In this document: positions 17,990 through 27,147 of the stretch, piece by piece | How the letters are laid out: the number at the start of each line of letters is the position of its first letter | Position numbering within the stretch: the stretch's first letter is position 1 | NCBI GenBank assembly: GCA_002172675.1 | Contig: NETF01000110.1 | Span: forward strand, 101,758 to 165,757 | DNA: 64,000 nucleotides | From: an unicellular cyanobacterium SU3 | Lineage (GTDB): Bacteria > Cyanobacteriota > Cyanobacteriia > Cyanobacteriales > Microcystaceae | Reading direction: 5' to 3' | Made by a program: the position numbers and the translations under genes | The notes under the pieces: generated by a model | What the model was told of the DNA's origin: nothing | Seen by the model: only the letters and a program-made list of their open reading frames with translations | Databases searched by the model: none

Positions 17990-19315
17990 ATGGCACTTCA
18001 GCCTGAAATTATGAAATCTGTTGAACAATTAGGCTACCGTGTCACTGTGGGAGACGTGGCAGCAAAATCTGGATTAAATATTAATTTAGCACAACAAGGG
18101 TTGCTTGCTTTAGCGTCTGATGTGTCGGGACATTTACAAGTTGCAGAGTCAGGAGACATTATCTATCTTTTTCCTGAAAATTTTAGAACCATTCTTCGTA
18201 ATAAATACTGGAAACTACAAATAAAGGAAACTTGGGATAAAATTTGGAAGGTTCTTTTTTATATTATTCGGATTTCTTTTGGTATTATTTTAATTGCTTC
18301 GATTATTTTAATGTTAATTGCGATTACTGTTATCATTATTGGTCTTAATTCTAGTCGGGAAGGCGATAATAGTTCTGGAAGTCGTAGTAGAAGTTATCGA
18401 GGCGGAGGATTCTTTTTCTTTCCCAATTTTGGTGATCTCTTTTGGATCTTTTATCCTAATTATGGTTATCGTCGTTATGGTTATAATACTTCAAGGAGAT
18501 CCACAAATAGAAATCGGGACGGGATGAATTTTTTAGAAGCTATTTTTTCCTTTTTGTTCGGAGATGGCGATCCGAATTATAATTTAGAAGAGCGTCGCTG
18601 GAAAGCCATTGGTACAGTTATTAAAAATAATAAGGGTTCAATCATTGCTGAACAAGTAGCTCCTTATTTGGATAATATTGATCGTTATAATCAAGACAAC
18701 GAAGACTATATTTTACCCGTTTTAACTCGTTTTAATGGAAGTCCTGAAGTATCCCCAAATGGCGAATTAATCTATTATTTTCCTGAGTTACAAATCACGG
18801 TTCAAGAATCAACTCAAAAATCAATTTCTAACTATTTACGAGAAAGATTATATAAATTTAGTGAAGCTGCTAATAGTCAAATTATGTTAGCCATTGGTTT
18901 AGGAGCATTAAATTTTATTTTAGCATTAGTATTAGGATCATTTTTAAAAGATCCTGCTATTGTGGCACAATTTGGTGGTTTTATTGCCTTTATTAATTCA
19001 ATTTACTGGTTATTATTAGGTTATGCGGTCGCCTTTTTAGGAGTTCCTGCGATTCGCTACTTTGTTGTTCAAGCAAGAAACAGTAAAATTGAAGAAAGAA
19101 ATAGTAAAAGACAAGAAAGAACGAAACTTTTACAAGATAAAAATGAAACCATACAACATAAATTAGAGTATGCTTCTCAATTTGCGAATCAAGCTATTCT
19201 GCAACAATCTGATATTGCTTATACGACAGAAAAAGATATTTTAGAACAGGAAATTGAGCAAGCCGATAAAATTGACCAAGAATGGAAAAAACGCCTTGAT
19301 GCTTCGGATAATTAA
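17990..19315 (+). CDS. conserved membrane protein with duplicated N-terminal domain
   Basis: 441 residues. A winged-helix-like module (about 10-65, YRVTVGDVAAKSGLNINLAQ ... IIYLFPENFRTIL) is followed by a transmembrane helix (about 88-115) and an Arg/Gly/Tyr-rich linker. A second copy of the module (about 215-275, IIAEQVAPYLDN ... ELIYYFPELQITV) precedes two more helices (about 300-365) and a charged coiled-coil tail. The pattern matches an uncharacterised cyanobacterial and plastid membrane-protein family (Arabidopsis At5g03900-like, from memory). A ribosome binding site AAGGAAGG lies 8-10 bases upstream. Function unknown. Confidence 0.75.
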   Translation: MALQPEIMKSVEQLGYRVTVGDVAAKSGLNINLAQQGLLALASDVSGHLQVAESGDIIYLFPENFRTILRNKYWKLQIKETWDKIWKVLFYIIRISFGIILIASIILMLIAITVIIIGLNSSREGDNSSGSRSRSYRGGGFFFFPNFGDLFWIFYPNYGYRRYGYNTSRRSTNRNRDGMNFLEAIFSFLFGDGDPNYNLEERRWKAIGTVIKNNKGSIIAEQVAPYLDNIDRYNQDNEDYILPVLTRFNGSPEVSPNGELIYYFPELQITVQESTQKSISNYLRERLYKFSEAANSQIMLAIGLGALNFILALVLGSFLKDPAIVAQFGGFIAFINSIYWLLLGYAVAFLGVPAIRYFVVQARNSKIEERNSKRQERTKLLQDKNETIQHKLEYASQFANQAILQQSDIAYTTEKDILEQEIEQADKIDQEWKKRLDASDN

Positions 19316-19522
19316 TGTTTCTTTTCCTATCCATCCTAACATTTTGGCAGCACCTCCAAGAATAGTAACAATTAAACCAAGGTTATCTATTTTCTGGTTA
19401 AGCTCTGTATATTGCTTATCCATTTTCTGCTCAATTTTGTCTAACCCTGTGTCTAATTTTTCGGTGATTTGTTTTAAGATATCTTCTAGGGTGTAAGTAA
19501 CAGTAATAGGTTCTTGAGTCAT
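19241..19522 (-). CDS. small coiled-coil protein, overlaps convergent gene
   Basis: 93 residues: a charged helical region (LKQITEKLDTGLDKIEQKMD and KQYTELNQKIDNLGL) with heptad-like spacing, then a hydrophobic C-terminal stretch (GLIVTILGGAAKMLGWIG and IKAFFPFLVNFIGLLNFLF). TAGGATGTATTATG gives a proper ribosome binding site. The 3' end overlaps the convergent membrane-protein gene by 75 bases, which is odd, so the last 25 residues may have been acquired by loss of an earlier stop. Function unknown. Confidence 0.5.
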   Translation of the reverse strand: MTQEPITVTYTLEDILKQITEKLDTGLDKIEQKMDKQYTELNQKIDNLGLIVTILGGAAKMLGWIGKETLIIRSIKAFFPFLVNFIGLLNFLF

Positions 19523-19558
19523 AATACATCCTACATCATTGTAATTTTAAATTCTCGA

Positions 19559-20281
19559 TTATTCATAGTCTAAAATAACCTGCACCCATTTGGGAGGACG
19601 AGGAATGCGATTACCTAATTTATCTAATACTAATAACGCCACCAAATGCACGGCAAATAAATAAATCAAACTATTGACAAAAATGAGAAAAACTGCCAGT
19701 AATTGAATAAAAATAGAACTAGGTTGAGCTAAAATTCCTAGTTTTAAAAACATCCATTCAGCTAACCCAGTCATCTGATTGATGATGTATTGCCATAAAT
19801 CTTCCCCCAAGAGAATAGAGAATAACCAAAAACGAAAAAAGAACCCAAACGTCCCCAATAACGCCCCTGTAATCATAGAAAACTCCCAGGGGATACCTCT
19901 ACGCCAAAATGCTCCTAACTGCACTCCCATCACGCCGTAGGGAATCAAAAAGACAATGCTACGAGTGGGCCCCATTAATACCGTTAATAATAACCCAGAT
20001 ACTAAAGCCCCCATCCAAGCCGAACGATTTCCCCAACGCAGATAAAGTAAAGCGATAGGAATGGGGAAAAATATCCGTAACAACGGACCAACCGGAAAAT
20101 AATAGTTAATTAACCAAATTAAACTACCGGCGCTGGCCAAAAAAGCAGTTTCAACCATGGCCAGGGTTTGACGAATTTTAGCAGATTTGGGGGTTAACGG
20201 AGGAGTTGGCATTTTGGGAGGAGTAGGTTGAGGTTCATTTCTTAATTCGTCCCCCTCATCTACCCAGTTGGAATCATCCAT
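19559..20281 (-). CDS. DUF2232 membrane protein
   Basis: 240 residues. A Pro-rich cytosolic N-terminus (about 1-35) is followed by roughly six transmembrane helices with the AFLASAGSLIWLINYYFPVGPLLRIFFPIPIALLYLRWG block typical of cyanobacterial DUF2232 proteins (landmark from AFLAS to LRWG). Some families with this fold resemble substrate-binding ECF-transporter S components; any transport role is inference. It begins 4 bases after the stop of the Crp-type regulator, so the two are probably one operon. Confidence 0.8.
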   Translation of the reverse strand: MDDSNWVDEGDELRNEPQPTPPKMPTPPLTPKSAKIRQTLAMVETAFLASAGSLIWLINYYFPVGPLLRIFFPIPIALLYLRWGNRSAWMGALVSGLLLTVLMGPTRSIVFLIPYGVMGVQLGAFWRRGIPWEFSMITGALLGTFGFFFRFWLFSILLGEDLWQYIINQMTGLAEWMFLKLGILAQPSSIFIQLLAVFLIFVNSLIYLFAVHLVALLVLDKLGNRIPRPPKWVQVILDYE

Positions 20282-20285
20282 TATG

Positions 20286-21002
20286 TTAGGAAATAATTTG
20301 TTCTAGAGAGTCCAGGGAGAAGATACAGAGAATATCATCTTCCCGTTTAATTAAACCTTTTTTTTCTAATTTAGTCAGCGATCGCGTTACCGTTTCCCTG
20401 GCTAACCCACTAATACTACTCAACTCTCGATGGGGTAAATTAGGAATTTCTACCCCTTGGGTGGTTTGCTTTCCCTGGCCTTCAGCCAAGAATAACAAGG
20501 TATCAGCCACTCGTGAGAGACTATCGGCTTCGCGTAACCTTAATCGTCGGTTGAGTTGACGTAGACGCTTAGCCATCACTTGAGCGAGTCGAATACCGGC
20601 CACTGGATCACTATGAAGTAGGGTAACAAAATCTTGTGAGGGAATGCTACTGATAGTAGTCGGGGTTAACGTAATGGCATCGGTTGATCGCGGAACTTCT
20701 TCTAAAGCGGCCATTTCGCCGATAACTTCCCCTTTGCCGACAATATTTAGGGTCACTTCTTTACCATCAACGTTATGGGTGCGAATTTTTACCCATCCAT
20801 CTAGGATAAAGTAAACTGATCCTCCCCAGTCATTTTCTAGGAGAATAACACGATTAGCAGGATGACTCCGAATCACCGCATGACTCATTACCAGTTTTAA
20901 ACTTTCTTCTGGTAATTCATTGAAGAAGGGTGCTTTCTGTAAACTGTCTCGGAGGTCAGTAGATTGGTTACGATAGTTTTTAATATCTTCCATAGGCTTC
21001 AT
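20286..21002 (-). CDS. Crp/Fnr-family transcription regulator
   Basis: 238 residues. A cyclic-nucleotide-binding-type domain (about 25-140, with LENDWGGSVYFILDGWVKI and GEVIGEMAALEEVPRST) and a C-terminal Crp-type helix-turn-helix (about 160-228, LPHRELSSISGLARETVTRSL). GEMAALEEVPRS replaces the GELALIDGxPRS cAMP pocket closely enough that ligand binding is possible but not certain. It is co-transcribed with the DUF2232 gene. A second ATG at 20993 is in frame. A perfect 7-bp palindrome pair directly upstream (21004-21026) may be its own operator. Confidence 0.88.
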   Translation of the reverse strand: MKPMEDIKNYRNQSTDLRDSLQKAPFFNELPEESLKLVMSHAVIRSHPANRVILLENDWGGSVYFILDGWVKIRTHNVDGKEVTLNIVGKGEVIGEMAALEEVPRSTDAITLTPTTISSIPSQDFVTLLHSDPVAGIRLAQVMAKRLRQLNRRLRLREADSLSRVADTLLFLAEGQGKQTTQGVEIPNLPHRELSSISGLARETVTRSLTKLEKKGLIKREDDILCIFSLDSLEQIIS

Positions 21003-21003
21003 A

Positions 21004-21026
21004 AGCAGATTATAAATTGATCTGCT
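21004..21026. promoter_or_regulatory. inverted repeat upstream of the Crp-type gene
   Basis: AGCAGAT at 21004-21010 and ATCTGCT at 21020-21026 form a perfect 7-bp dyad with a 9-bp spacer, two bases before the start codon of the regulator. Size and placement suit an operator for a dimeric regulator, possibly autoregulation, although the half-sites are not the classical TGTGA Crp form. Confidence 0.4.
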
Positions 21027-21109
21027 ATGCTAAGCCTATCAAAAATCATCGACCTAATGATTAAAGTTTCTCAAAGTTGCTTATTTTTTGTTTCTTTATA
21101 AAGGTTATT

Positions 21110-22771
21110 GTGACGGTTCAAGATAATGTTCAATCCTTAATTACCCAGCTTGAGCAAATTTTATGGCAAGATAAGCTCAAGGAGCATCCAGAGGTGTCAG
21201 TCTTACTCGAACGAATACGATACCATTTACTCAAAGGTCAATCTACTTTAGAAAATAATTACGATCTTGATGCTGAGAAACTCAGTGAGATAATTTTAAA
21301 TCGGGTCGAGGATAAAATTAGCGATCGCATTTTACAAACCGAGTTACAGCAACTACAGGAGCAAAAAAACGTTTTATTACAAGATATTGCCACCCTAACA
21401 CAACAAAAACAAGCTATCCTAGCCAACTTTTTGCGAGACTTACCAACGGATAAAAAACTATCTGCGTCTCCAGACAAAAATCTTGCTATTAACCATTTAA
21501 CTAACCCAGTCGATACCCATTTTCAACCTATATTAAAAGAGTTAGATCGTTACTCTGATTCTTTACAAGCAGGAATTGAAAGAATGTATCGTTTAGGACA
21601 ACAGGGTGAAACAAAATTTTTAGCTTATTTGAATCGTTTACAAGAAAATTTAGAATTATTTTTACAAGAAGAGAAAACTAACAAGATAACGATGCTTTCT
21701 GATGATTGGTATTTAGGATTTTATATAACTAATAATCAAGTCGATGGTTATTTATTTACGTTCGGAAACAGACAATATTCTTCAGAAAACCTTAAATATT
21801 ATGATTTGGCTCAACTCCTAGAATTATGGGACTCAAGCTTATGTGATCATCAAAATATTTTAGATAATTTAAAAGAGAAATTAAGCACTTTAAATTATGG
21901 GTTTAATAACTTATCACTAAAAATCGATGATAATGTACTTTTGAAAAGTATATTAGAAAAAATAAATAAAATTGTTTTGATTTGTCCTTCTCGATGGAAT
22001 GAAAGAGATCGAAATTTACTAAAAAATATTATTTCAGAAAGCCTAAATATTAGTCAAGAAAAAGAAATTATCTGGATTCCTAAACCGATGGCTTTAACTT
22101 TAAGTCATTTATCTCAAAATTCACTCGCTCACTTATCATTATTTTGTGTCATTAATTTAACAGAAACGATGACAGAATTATCAATAATTGATCTATCTCA
22201 GGGACTTTCAGGTATGATTAGTCAACAATTATTTTACGGAACTGAAGCTATGGATCAAGATATTCTCTGTCACTTAATTTATCCACAATGGTATGAAAAA
22301 ATTACCATTAGTTTTCCTCCTCTTCCTCAACCTTTACCTATCCCTGGAATCGCCGAAATTTCTAAAAGAAAACTTCTTAAACAACATCTAGAAAATAATA
22401 GTTTAGGAAGTGCATTAATGGAATCTTCCCAATTGACTAGATTGATTTTACAAGAGCAAGACCAGTTTTCCTCTACCATAGCTCAAAAGTCTTGGTCAGT
22501 TAATCGTAAAACGATGATAGAAAAAATAATCAATCCCTGGATAAGAACGATCGAGCAAACATTAAAATCATTACTATCTCAGGGTCAGTATTGTCCTGAC
22601 TCTATTAGTCAGATTATTCTAGCAGGAGAAGGAATTAAGACCCTTGATTATGCTTTAATTCCTTGGTTAACTCAAATGTTACCTAATGCTAAGGTGATCG
22701 AAATAGAAAAACAAGCAAAAGATGGCAAAATATTGACAGGATTAGGGTTAATATTAAATAATACTGGTTGA
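21110..22771 (+). CDS. uncharacterised protein, possible actin/Hsp70-like C-terminal fold
   Basis: About 553 residues from GTG 21110 (AAAGG 5-6 bases upstream). The frame is open from a TTG at 21077 without support. An N-terminal helical part with a coiled coil (about residues 75-115, QTELQQLQEQKNVLLQDIA) is followed by a region with weak resemblance to actin/Hsp70-like ATPases: SDDWYLGFYITNNQVDGYLF near 210 and ILAGEGIKTLDYALIPWLTQ near the end, the latter like the last nucleotide-binding motif. No clear catalytic residues can be assigned. It is divergent from the Crp-type gene. Confidence 0.6.
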   Translation: MTVQDNVQSLITQLEQILWQDKLKEHPEVSVLLERIRYHLLKGQSTLENNYDLDAEKLSEIILNRVEDKISDRILQTELQQLQEQKNVLLQDIATLTQQKQAILANFLRDLPTDKKLSASPDKNLAINHLTNPVDTHFQPILKELDRYSDSLQAGIERMYRLGQQGETKFLAYLNRLQENLELFLQEEKTNKITMLSDDWYLGFYITNNQVDGYLFTFGNRQYSSENLKYYDLAQLLELWDSSLCDHQNILDNLKEKLSTLNYGFNNLSLKIDDNVLLKSILEKINKIVLICPSRWNERDRNLLKNIISESLNISQEKEIIWIPKPMALTLSHLSQNSLAHLSLFCVINLTETMTELSIIDLSQGLSGMISQQLFYGTEAMDQDILCHLIYPQWYEKITISFPPLPQPLPIPGIAEISKRKLLKQHLENNSLGSALMESSQLTRLILQEQDQFSSTIAQKSWSVNRKTMIEKIINPWIRTIEQTLKSLLSQGQYCPDSISQIILAGEGIKTLDYALIPWLTQMLPNAKVIEIEKQAKDGKILTGLGLILNNTG

Positions 22772-22813
22772 ATTCATTAATTATCAATAGGTAATTATTA
22801 ATTATTAATTAAA

Positions 22814-24292
22814 ATGACCATCAACAACATCCCCGAAACCTCTGATCCCAAACCCCATAAACCCCTACCCAAAATAAAACTCTTAACCATGTTTCGGTTA
22901 GGTTTATTTCAAATGGGCTTAGGAATCATGTCCCTGTTGACGTTGGGAGTGATCAACCGTATCATGATCGACGAATTAACTGTACTCCCTTGGATTGCAG
23001 CAACGGCGATCGCTATGTATCAGTTTGTCAGTCCGGCGCGGGTATGGTTTGGACAACTCTCAGACACTAAACCCATCAAAGGCTATCATCGCACCGGATA
23101 TGTCTGGATGGGTGCCATTCTCTTCACTTCTCTAGCGTTTATTGCTCTACAAGTGGTTTGGCAACTGGGAAGTAGTATCCAAGCTAACGGATGGAGTTGG
23201 ATAAGCTACGGTTGGGCGATCGCATTAGGGGTGGTTTTTGGGGGTTATGGATTAGCCTTAAGTATGAGTTCAACCCCCTTCGCTGCCATGTTAGTGGATG
23301 TGTCTGACGAAGATAATCGATCGCAACTTATTGGTATTGTTTGGTCCATGTTAATGGTGGGTATTGTCGTCGGGGCGATCGTTAGTTCTCAATTACTTAA
23401 TACCCCCGAAATTTGCGGTCAAGCTATTTTGTCCTACGATCCGACGGAAACGGCAAAAATGGCTAATATTGCTACCCTACAAGCTACTGTTAACCCTGTG
23501 TTTATTATTATGCCAGTGGTGGTCTTAGTTATGTGTTTTGTCGCCACTTGGGGGGTAGAATCTCGTTATTCTCGCTTTGGACAACGATCACAAACCGTAC
23601 AACGAGAAGATCAAATCGGTTTAAAAGATGCTTTAAATGTGTTGACAGCGAGTCGTCAAACGGGATTATTTTTTGGCTTTATTTTAATTTTAACCCTTAG
23701 TTTATTCATGCAAGATACCGTCATGGAACCCTACGGGGGTGAAGTGTTTGGGATGTGTATCTCTGAAACCACCCAGTTAAACGCCTTTTTTGGGACAGGA
23801 ACCCTCTTCGGTATTGCTTCAACAGGTTTCTTGGTGGTTCCCCGTTTAGGAAAACAACGCACCACGAAACTCGGTTGCATTCTAGCGGTAGGTTGTTTTG
23901 TGATCATCGTTTTAGCCGGGGCCATCCCTAGTCAAAGTTTACTCAAGTCAGGGTTACTATTTTTTGGCCTCGCATCAGGAATGATTACCGCCGGTGCCAC
24001 CAGTTTAATGTTAGATTTAACCGTAGCTGAGACTGCCGGAACCTTTATCGGTGCTTGGGGGTTAGCACAAGCGATCGCGAGGGGACTGTCTACGGTGTTA
24101 GGAGGAGTGGTTTTAAATTTTGGCAAAATGGTGTTTACTGTTCCTGTGTTGTCATACGCTTTGGTTTTTGTTATTCAAGGGTTGGGGATGATGGTAGCGA
24201 TTTGGTTATTAGGAAAAGTTAATATTCAAGAGTTTCGAGATAATGCTAAATCTGCCCTGTCTATGGTTATGGAAGGGGACTTAGATGGGTAA
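22814..24292 (+). CDS. PucC/LhaA-type MFS protein (BCD family)
   Basis: 492-residue, 12-helix membrane protein of the BCD family, which includes PucC and LhaA of purple bacteria and several cyanobacterial members. MFRLGLFQMGLGIMSLLTLGVINRIMIDEL at the N-terminus and the WFGQLSDTKPIKGYHRTGYVW loop are characteristic (both used as landmarks only in part). These proteins are linked to delivery of (bacterio)chlorophyll to antenna proteins, and thylakoid or plasma-membrane placement is likely. Chlorophyll substrate is inference from the family. A HIP1-rich gene of normal codon use. Confidence 0.8.
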   Translation: MTINNIPETSDPKPHKPLPKIKLLTMFRLGLFQMGLGIMSLLTLGVINRIMIDELTVLPWIAATAIAMYQFVSPARVWFGQLSDTKPIKGYHRTGYVWMGAILFTSLAFIALQVVWQLGSSIQANGWSWISYGWAIALGVVFGGYGLALSMSSTPFAAMLVDVSDEDNRSQLIGIVWSMLMVGIVVGAIVSSQLLNTPEICGQAILSYDPTETAKMANIATLQATVNPVFIIMPVVVLVMCFVATWGVESRYSRFGQRSQTVQREDQIGLKDALNVLTASRQTGLFFGFILILTLSLFMQDTVMEPYGGEVFGMCISETTQLNAFFGTGTLFGIASTGFLVVPRLGKQRTTKLGCILAVGCFVIIVLAGAIPSQSLLKSGLLFFGLASGMITAGATSLMLDLTVAETAGTFIGAWGLAQAIARGLSTVLGGVVLNFGKMVFTVPVLSYALVFVIQGLGMMVAIWLLGKVNIQEFRDNAKSALSMVMEGDLDG

Positions 24293-24376
24293 AAGAATGT
24301 AGAATTTAGAACGAAGAATTTAGAATTAATATTTCTCTATATTTTTCATGAACAAAGTTATCAGTTTTGAGGAGTG

Positions 24377-25054
24377 ATGAGAGAGATTACAACATTATTA
24401 GAAAAAATTCGTTTTGAAGCAGAAAGGGAGACGTTTCCCCTAGATACACCGATTTATGAAGCTGCTGGAAAAATTCCAACCGAACCAGTATTATATGCAG
24501 GAAATTTAAACAGTAAAATTTGCTTTTTTGGCCGAGACTTAGGACGAGATGAGGTAGCTAAAGGACAACCTTTAATTGGTTCTGCTGGAACGATGGTTCG
24601 TAAAGGGTTTTATAAAGGTATTTATCATCAAGAAGCTACTTCCCCTGAAGATTTACAAGCTATCTGCGATCGCGCTTTACTCACCAATACCGTCCCCTAT
24701 AAACCCCCAGGCAATAAAGCCTATTCGGTTAAAGTAAAAGAGCGATTTCGTCCCTTTATTGAACAATTATTGGTGATTCATTGGGGAGGAACTCAAATCG
24801 TGACCTTGGGGACAGAAGCGTTTAAGTGGTTTACTCCCTACGCACCAAAAGAGGAAATTGAGGCATTTTGGAAACGAAGCGATCGCTATGAGGCAGAAAT
24901 TCGTGTAACCCTTGAAGCTGTTGATTCCCAAGGAACAAAACACCAGCATCCAGTGTCTTTACTTCCGTTACCCCATCCGTCTCCATTAAATAAACGATAC
25001 TACGCTAAATTTCCTCAAATGCTACAACAGCGATTAAATGAATTGGAGTTCTAG
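24377..25054 (+). CDS. uracil-DNA glycosylase superfamily protein
   Basis: 225 residues. KICFFGRDLGRDEVAKGQPLIGSAG corresponds to motif 1 of family-4-like glycosylases (GxxPGxxE.xxG.PF.G.AG), with GRDLGRDE in place of GEAPGxxE. NTVPYKPPGNKAYS fits the NxV.CxPPxNR motif, and LPLPHPSPLNKRY the final HPS/HPSP motif. The four cysteines of an iron-sulfur family-4 enzyme are not present. Likely a DNA-repair glycosylase or a relative with another substrate. GAGGAG lies directly upstream; GTG 24374 and ATG 24377 are adjacent. Confidence 0.75.
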   Translation: MREITTLLEKIRFEAERETFPLDTPIYEAAGKIPTEPVLYAGNLNSKICFFGRDLGRDEVAKGQPLIGSAGTMVRKGFYKGIYHQEATSPEDLQAICDRALLTNTVPYKPPGNKAYSVKVKERFRPFIEQLLVIHWGGTQIVTLGTEAFKWFTPYAPKEEIEAFWKRSDRYEAEIRVTLEAVDSQGTKHQHPVSLLPLPHPSPLNKRYYAKFPQMLQQRLNELEF

Positions 25055-25091
25055 GCAAATTAGGGACAAACAAGTTACAATAGTGATTCAT

Positions 25092-25164
25092 GGGTGTGTA
25101 GCTCAATGGATAGAGCAACAGCCTTCTAAGCTGTCGGTTACAGGTTCGAGTCCTGTCACACCCG
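25092..25164 (+). tRNA. tRNA-Arg (UCU)
   Basis: Full cloverleaf: acceptor GGGTGTG / CACACCC with discriminator G, D arm GCTC..GAGC, anticodon stem CAGC C / G GCTG type with loop CTTCTAA (anticodon TCT), T arm ACAGG TTCGAGT CCTGT. CCA is not encoded. It reads AGA/AGG codons. It lies between the glycosylase-like gene and Uma2. Direct copies of GAAGTCAGAAGTT follow in the gap at 25168-25230. Confidence 0.93.
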
Positions 25165-25272
25165 TTTGTTGAAGTCAGAAGTTCCTCACTTCGTTCCGGC
25201 GCTATCGCACAGAAGTTTGAAGTCAGAAGTTAGAATTAAAATACTAAACTAAAAAAAGTTTAAATAAAAGAG

Positions 25273-25854
25273 ATGGAAACTATTACAATTCCCAAAGGAT
25301 TTAAAGTAACTCCTGAACAATTTGAACAGCTTGCTTATGCTGAGCAATTAGCAAGAATGGAGTTAACAAAAGATGGAGAATTGATTATTATGAGTCCAAC
25401 AGGAGGCACTGCAGGAGAAAAAAATTTTAATCTATATTTAGATTTAGGAATATGGAACCGTCAAATGAAATTAGGAAAAGCATTTGATTCTTCTACTATT
25501 TTTGTGCTTCCCAATGGTGCTAGAAGAAGTCCCGATGTAAGTTGGATTAAATTAGAAAGATGGAATCAACTTACTCAAGCTCAACAAGATGGTTTTCCAC
25601 CTATTGTCCCTGATTTTGTAATTGAATTAATTAGTCCTAGTGATATGAAAAACCAAAGATATGAAGACTTACAAGGGAAGATGCAAGAGTATTTAGATAA
25701 CGGGGTAAAGTTAGGCTGGTTAATTAACCCCTCAACAAAAATTGTTGAAATTTATAGAGAAAATAAATCAGTGGAGATTTTACAAAACCCTCGAACTTTA
25801 TCAGGAGAAACTATTTTACCTGGGTTTACTTTGAATTTAACTGATATTTTATAA
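25273..25854 (+). CDS. Uma2-family (DUF820) putative nuclease
   Basis: 193 residues of the Uma2/DUF820 family, abundant in cyanobacteria and with a PD-(D/E)XK-type restriction-endonuclease fold. ELIIMSPTGGTAGEKNFNLYLDLGIW is the N-terminal signature. The catalytic core shows PDVSW (Asp), then DFVIELISPSD (Glu) and the downstream GVKLGWLINP. Cellular role of the family is not settled. It stands alone beside a tRNA and faces the truncated gene at 25857, whose stop is 2 bases away. No strong ribosome binding site. Confidence 0.85.
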   Translation: METITIPKGFKVTPEQFEQLAYAEQLARMELTKDGELIIMSPTGGTAGEKNFNLYLDLGIWNRQMKLGKAFDSSTIFVLPNGARRSPDVSWIKLERWNQLTQAQQDGFPPIVPDFVIELISPSDMKNQRYEDLQGKMQEYLDNGVKLGWLINPSTKIVEIYRENKSVEILQNPRTLSGETILPGFTLNLTDIL

Positions 25855-25856
25855 GA

Positions 25857-26687
25857 TTACTTATTATTTTGTAAGTCTTCCATCGCAGCAATGAAGAAAG
25901 AAGCTGCTGGATGATTTAACATTGAGTCTATAGCCGCTAAAGTTCCTATTTTGATTGCACTTAATAATTTTTGTTTTAATTGAGGATTATTTTCTATTTC
26001 TTCAATAGCTTCTTCAGCTATTTTGATTTTTCCTGTTGTGGTATTTGTCGGATAAGTTTCACTCAGTTTATCTAATAATTCTTGAATTTCTCCAGCAGCT
26101 TCAGTTAAATTTTGTCTCGTTTCTGGATTATTATAATAGTCTCCTTCAATATTAATTCCTTGATCATTTATATTCGTCGTTCGATAAGAATCTCTTTCGG
26201 TGTAGTTTCTAGCATTAATATTACGATTATCACTCATGTTTTTATTTCCTTGAATATTAGTAATATTAACATCTCTAGTTGCTAACAATTTAATTGTTGC
26301 TTCCATTCTAACATTTTCATGATAATAACTATTAATTTCAGAATCTTTAGTGTCTAATTTAGCTTTATATTCTGCTTCTAAAGTTTTCAGTGCTGAATTA
26401 TACTTTTGAACAAAATTACTATGTATAATCTCCTTATTGGTGTCAGGAGGAACAGCAACTTTAACAACAACGACTCCATCTCCTTTATTTTCAATACTTT
26501 GAATTTCTAATGAAATATCTTCGTTTTGAATTTGAAGCTCTTTAAATGCAGTAACAAATGCTTTCCAATCTATTCCATCTTGAAAAATTAAATCAACAGT
26601 ATTTAAAACTTCTTGGAAAAGTTTAGTAAATTCTCCTGGTTGAAAAATACCACTACTAGGACGAATTTCCCAATCATCAGTATTTGG
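25857..26687 (-). pseudogene. 5'-truncated remnant of a cyanobacterial C-terminal module protein
   Basis: The minus-strand frame is open for 276 codons from an in-frame TAG at 26688-26690 to the stop at 25857. It has no ATG, GTG or TTG until ATG 26306. The part before that ATG is clearly coding (WEIRPSSGIFQPGEFTKLFQ, then GDGVVVVKVAVPPDTNKE), a block I know from C-terminal regions of large cyanobacterial proteins with pentapeptide or similar repeats. After it come an Asn-rich linker, NIEGDYYNNPETRQNLTEAA and a helical end. So the gene has lost its N-terminal domain. A 149-residue product from 26306 remains possible. Confidence 0.75.
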
Positions 26688-26690
26688 CTA

Positions 26691-27147
26691 AAGTTCCTAT
26701 ATTTTTTGCTTGAAAACACTTTTAATATTGCGATTGTTTTAAAGATTAACTCAATTTATCACCAATTTTATAAACGATGATTTATTTTAATACTTTTGAA
26801 TGCTTAACACAACGTTACAAAAAATGACTTTTTCCTGATTTTCCTAAAATTTGCCTGAAAATAAAACCTTTAAGTTATGTGAATTTTCAAAATGTGCTAT
26901 ATTAAAGTAAATTAGGTTTCTTATATTTAAAAATTGCTAAATAACCCCTGAAACCCTTGTAAGTAGAGAATTTTTATTTTTATTTTTCTCAAATAGCGTT
27001 TTAATGATGCTCAAAAAAACAGTTAGTACGTAAAAACTATACATAAATATTTGTAAATTGAGCTTGACAAAATAAAAATTTTAATTTGATAAATTATTAC
27101 ATTTTTATGAGTACATACAGTATAGCTGTCTAACCCATCCTACGGTT
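26691..27147. other. 457-bp very AT-rich gap
   Basis: No gene seen on either strand and no trace of the missing N-terminal domain of the adjacent remnant. Contains long A/T runs only. Confidence 0.6.

Noticed and set aside
25168..25230. CRISPR-like direct repeat near tRNA-Arg
   Set aside because: Only two copies of GAAGTCAGAAGTT without regular spacers; a simple interspersed repeat.
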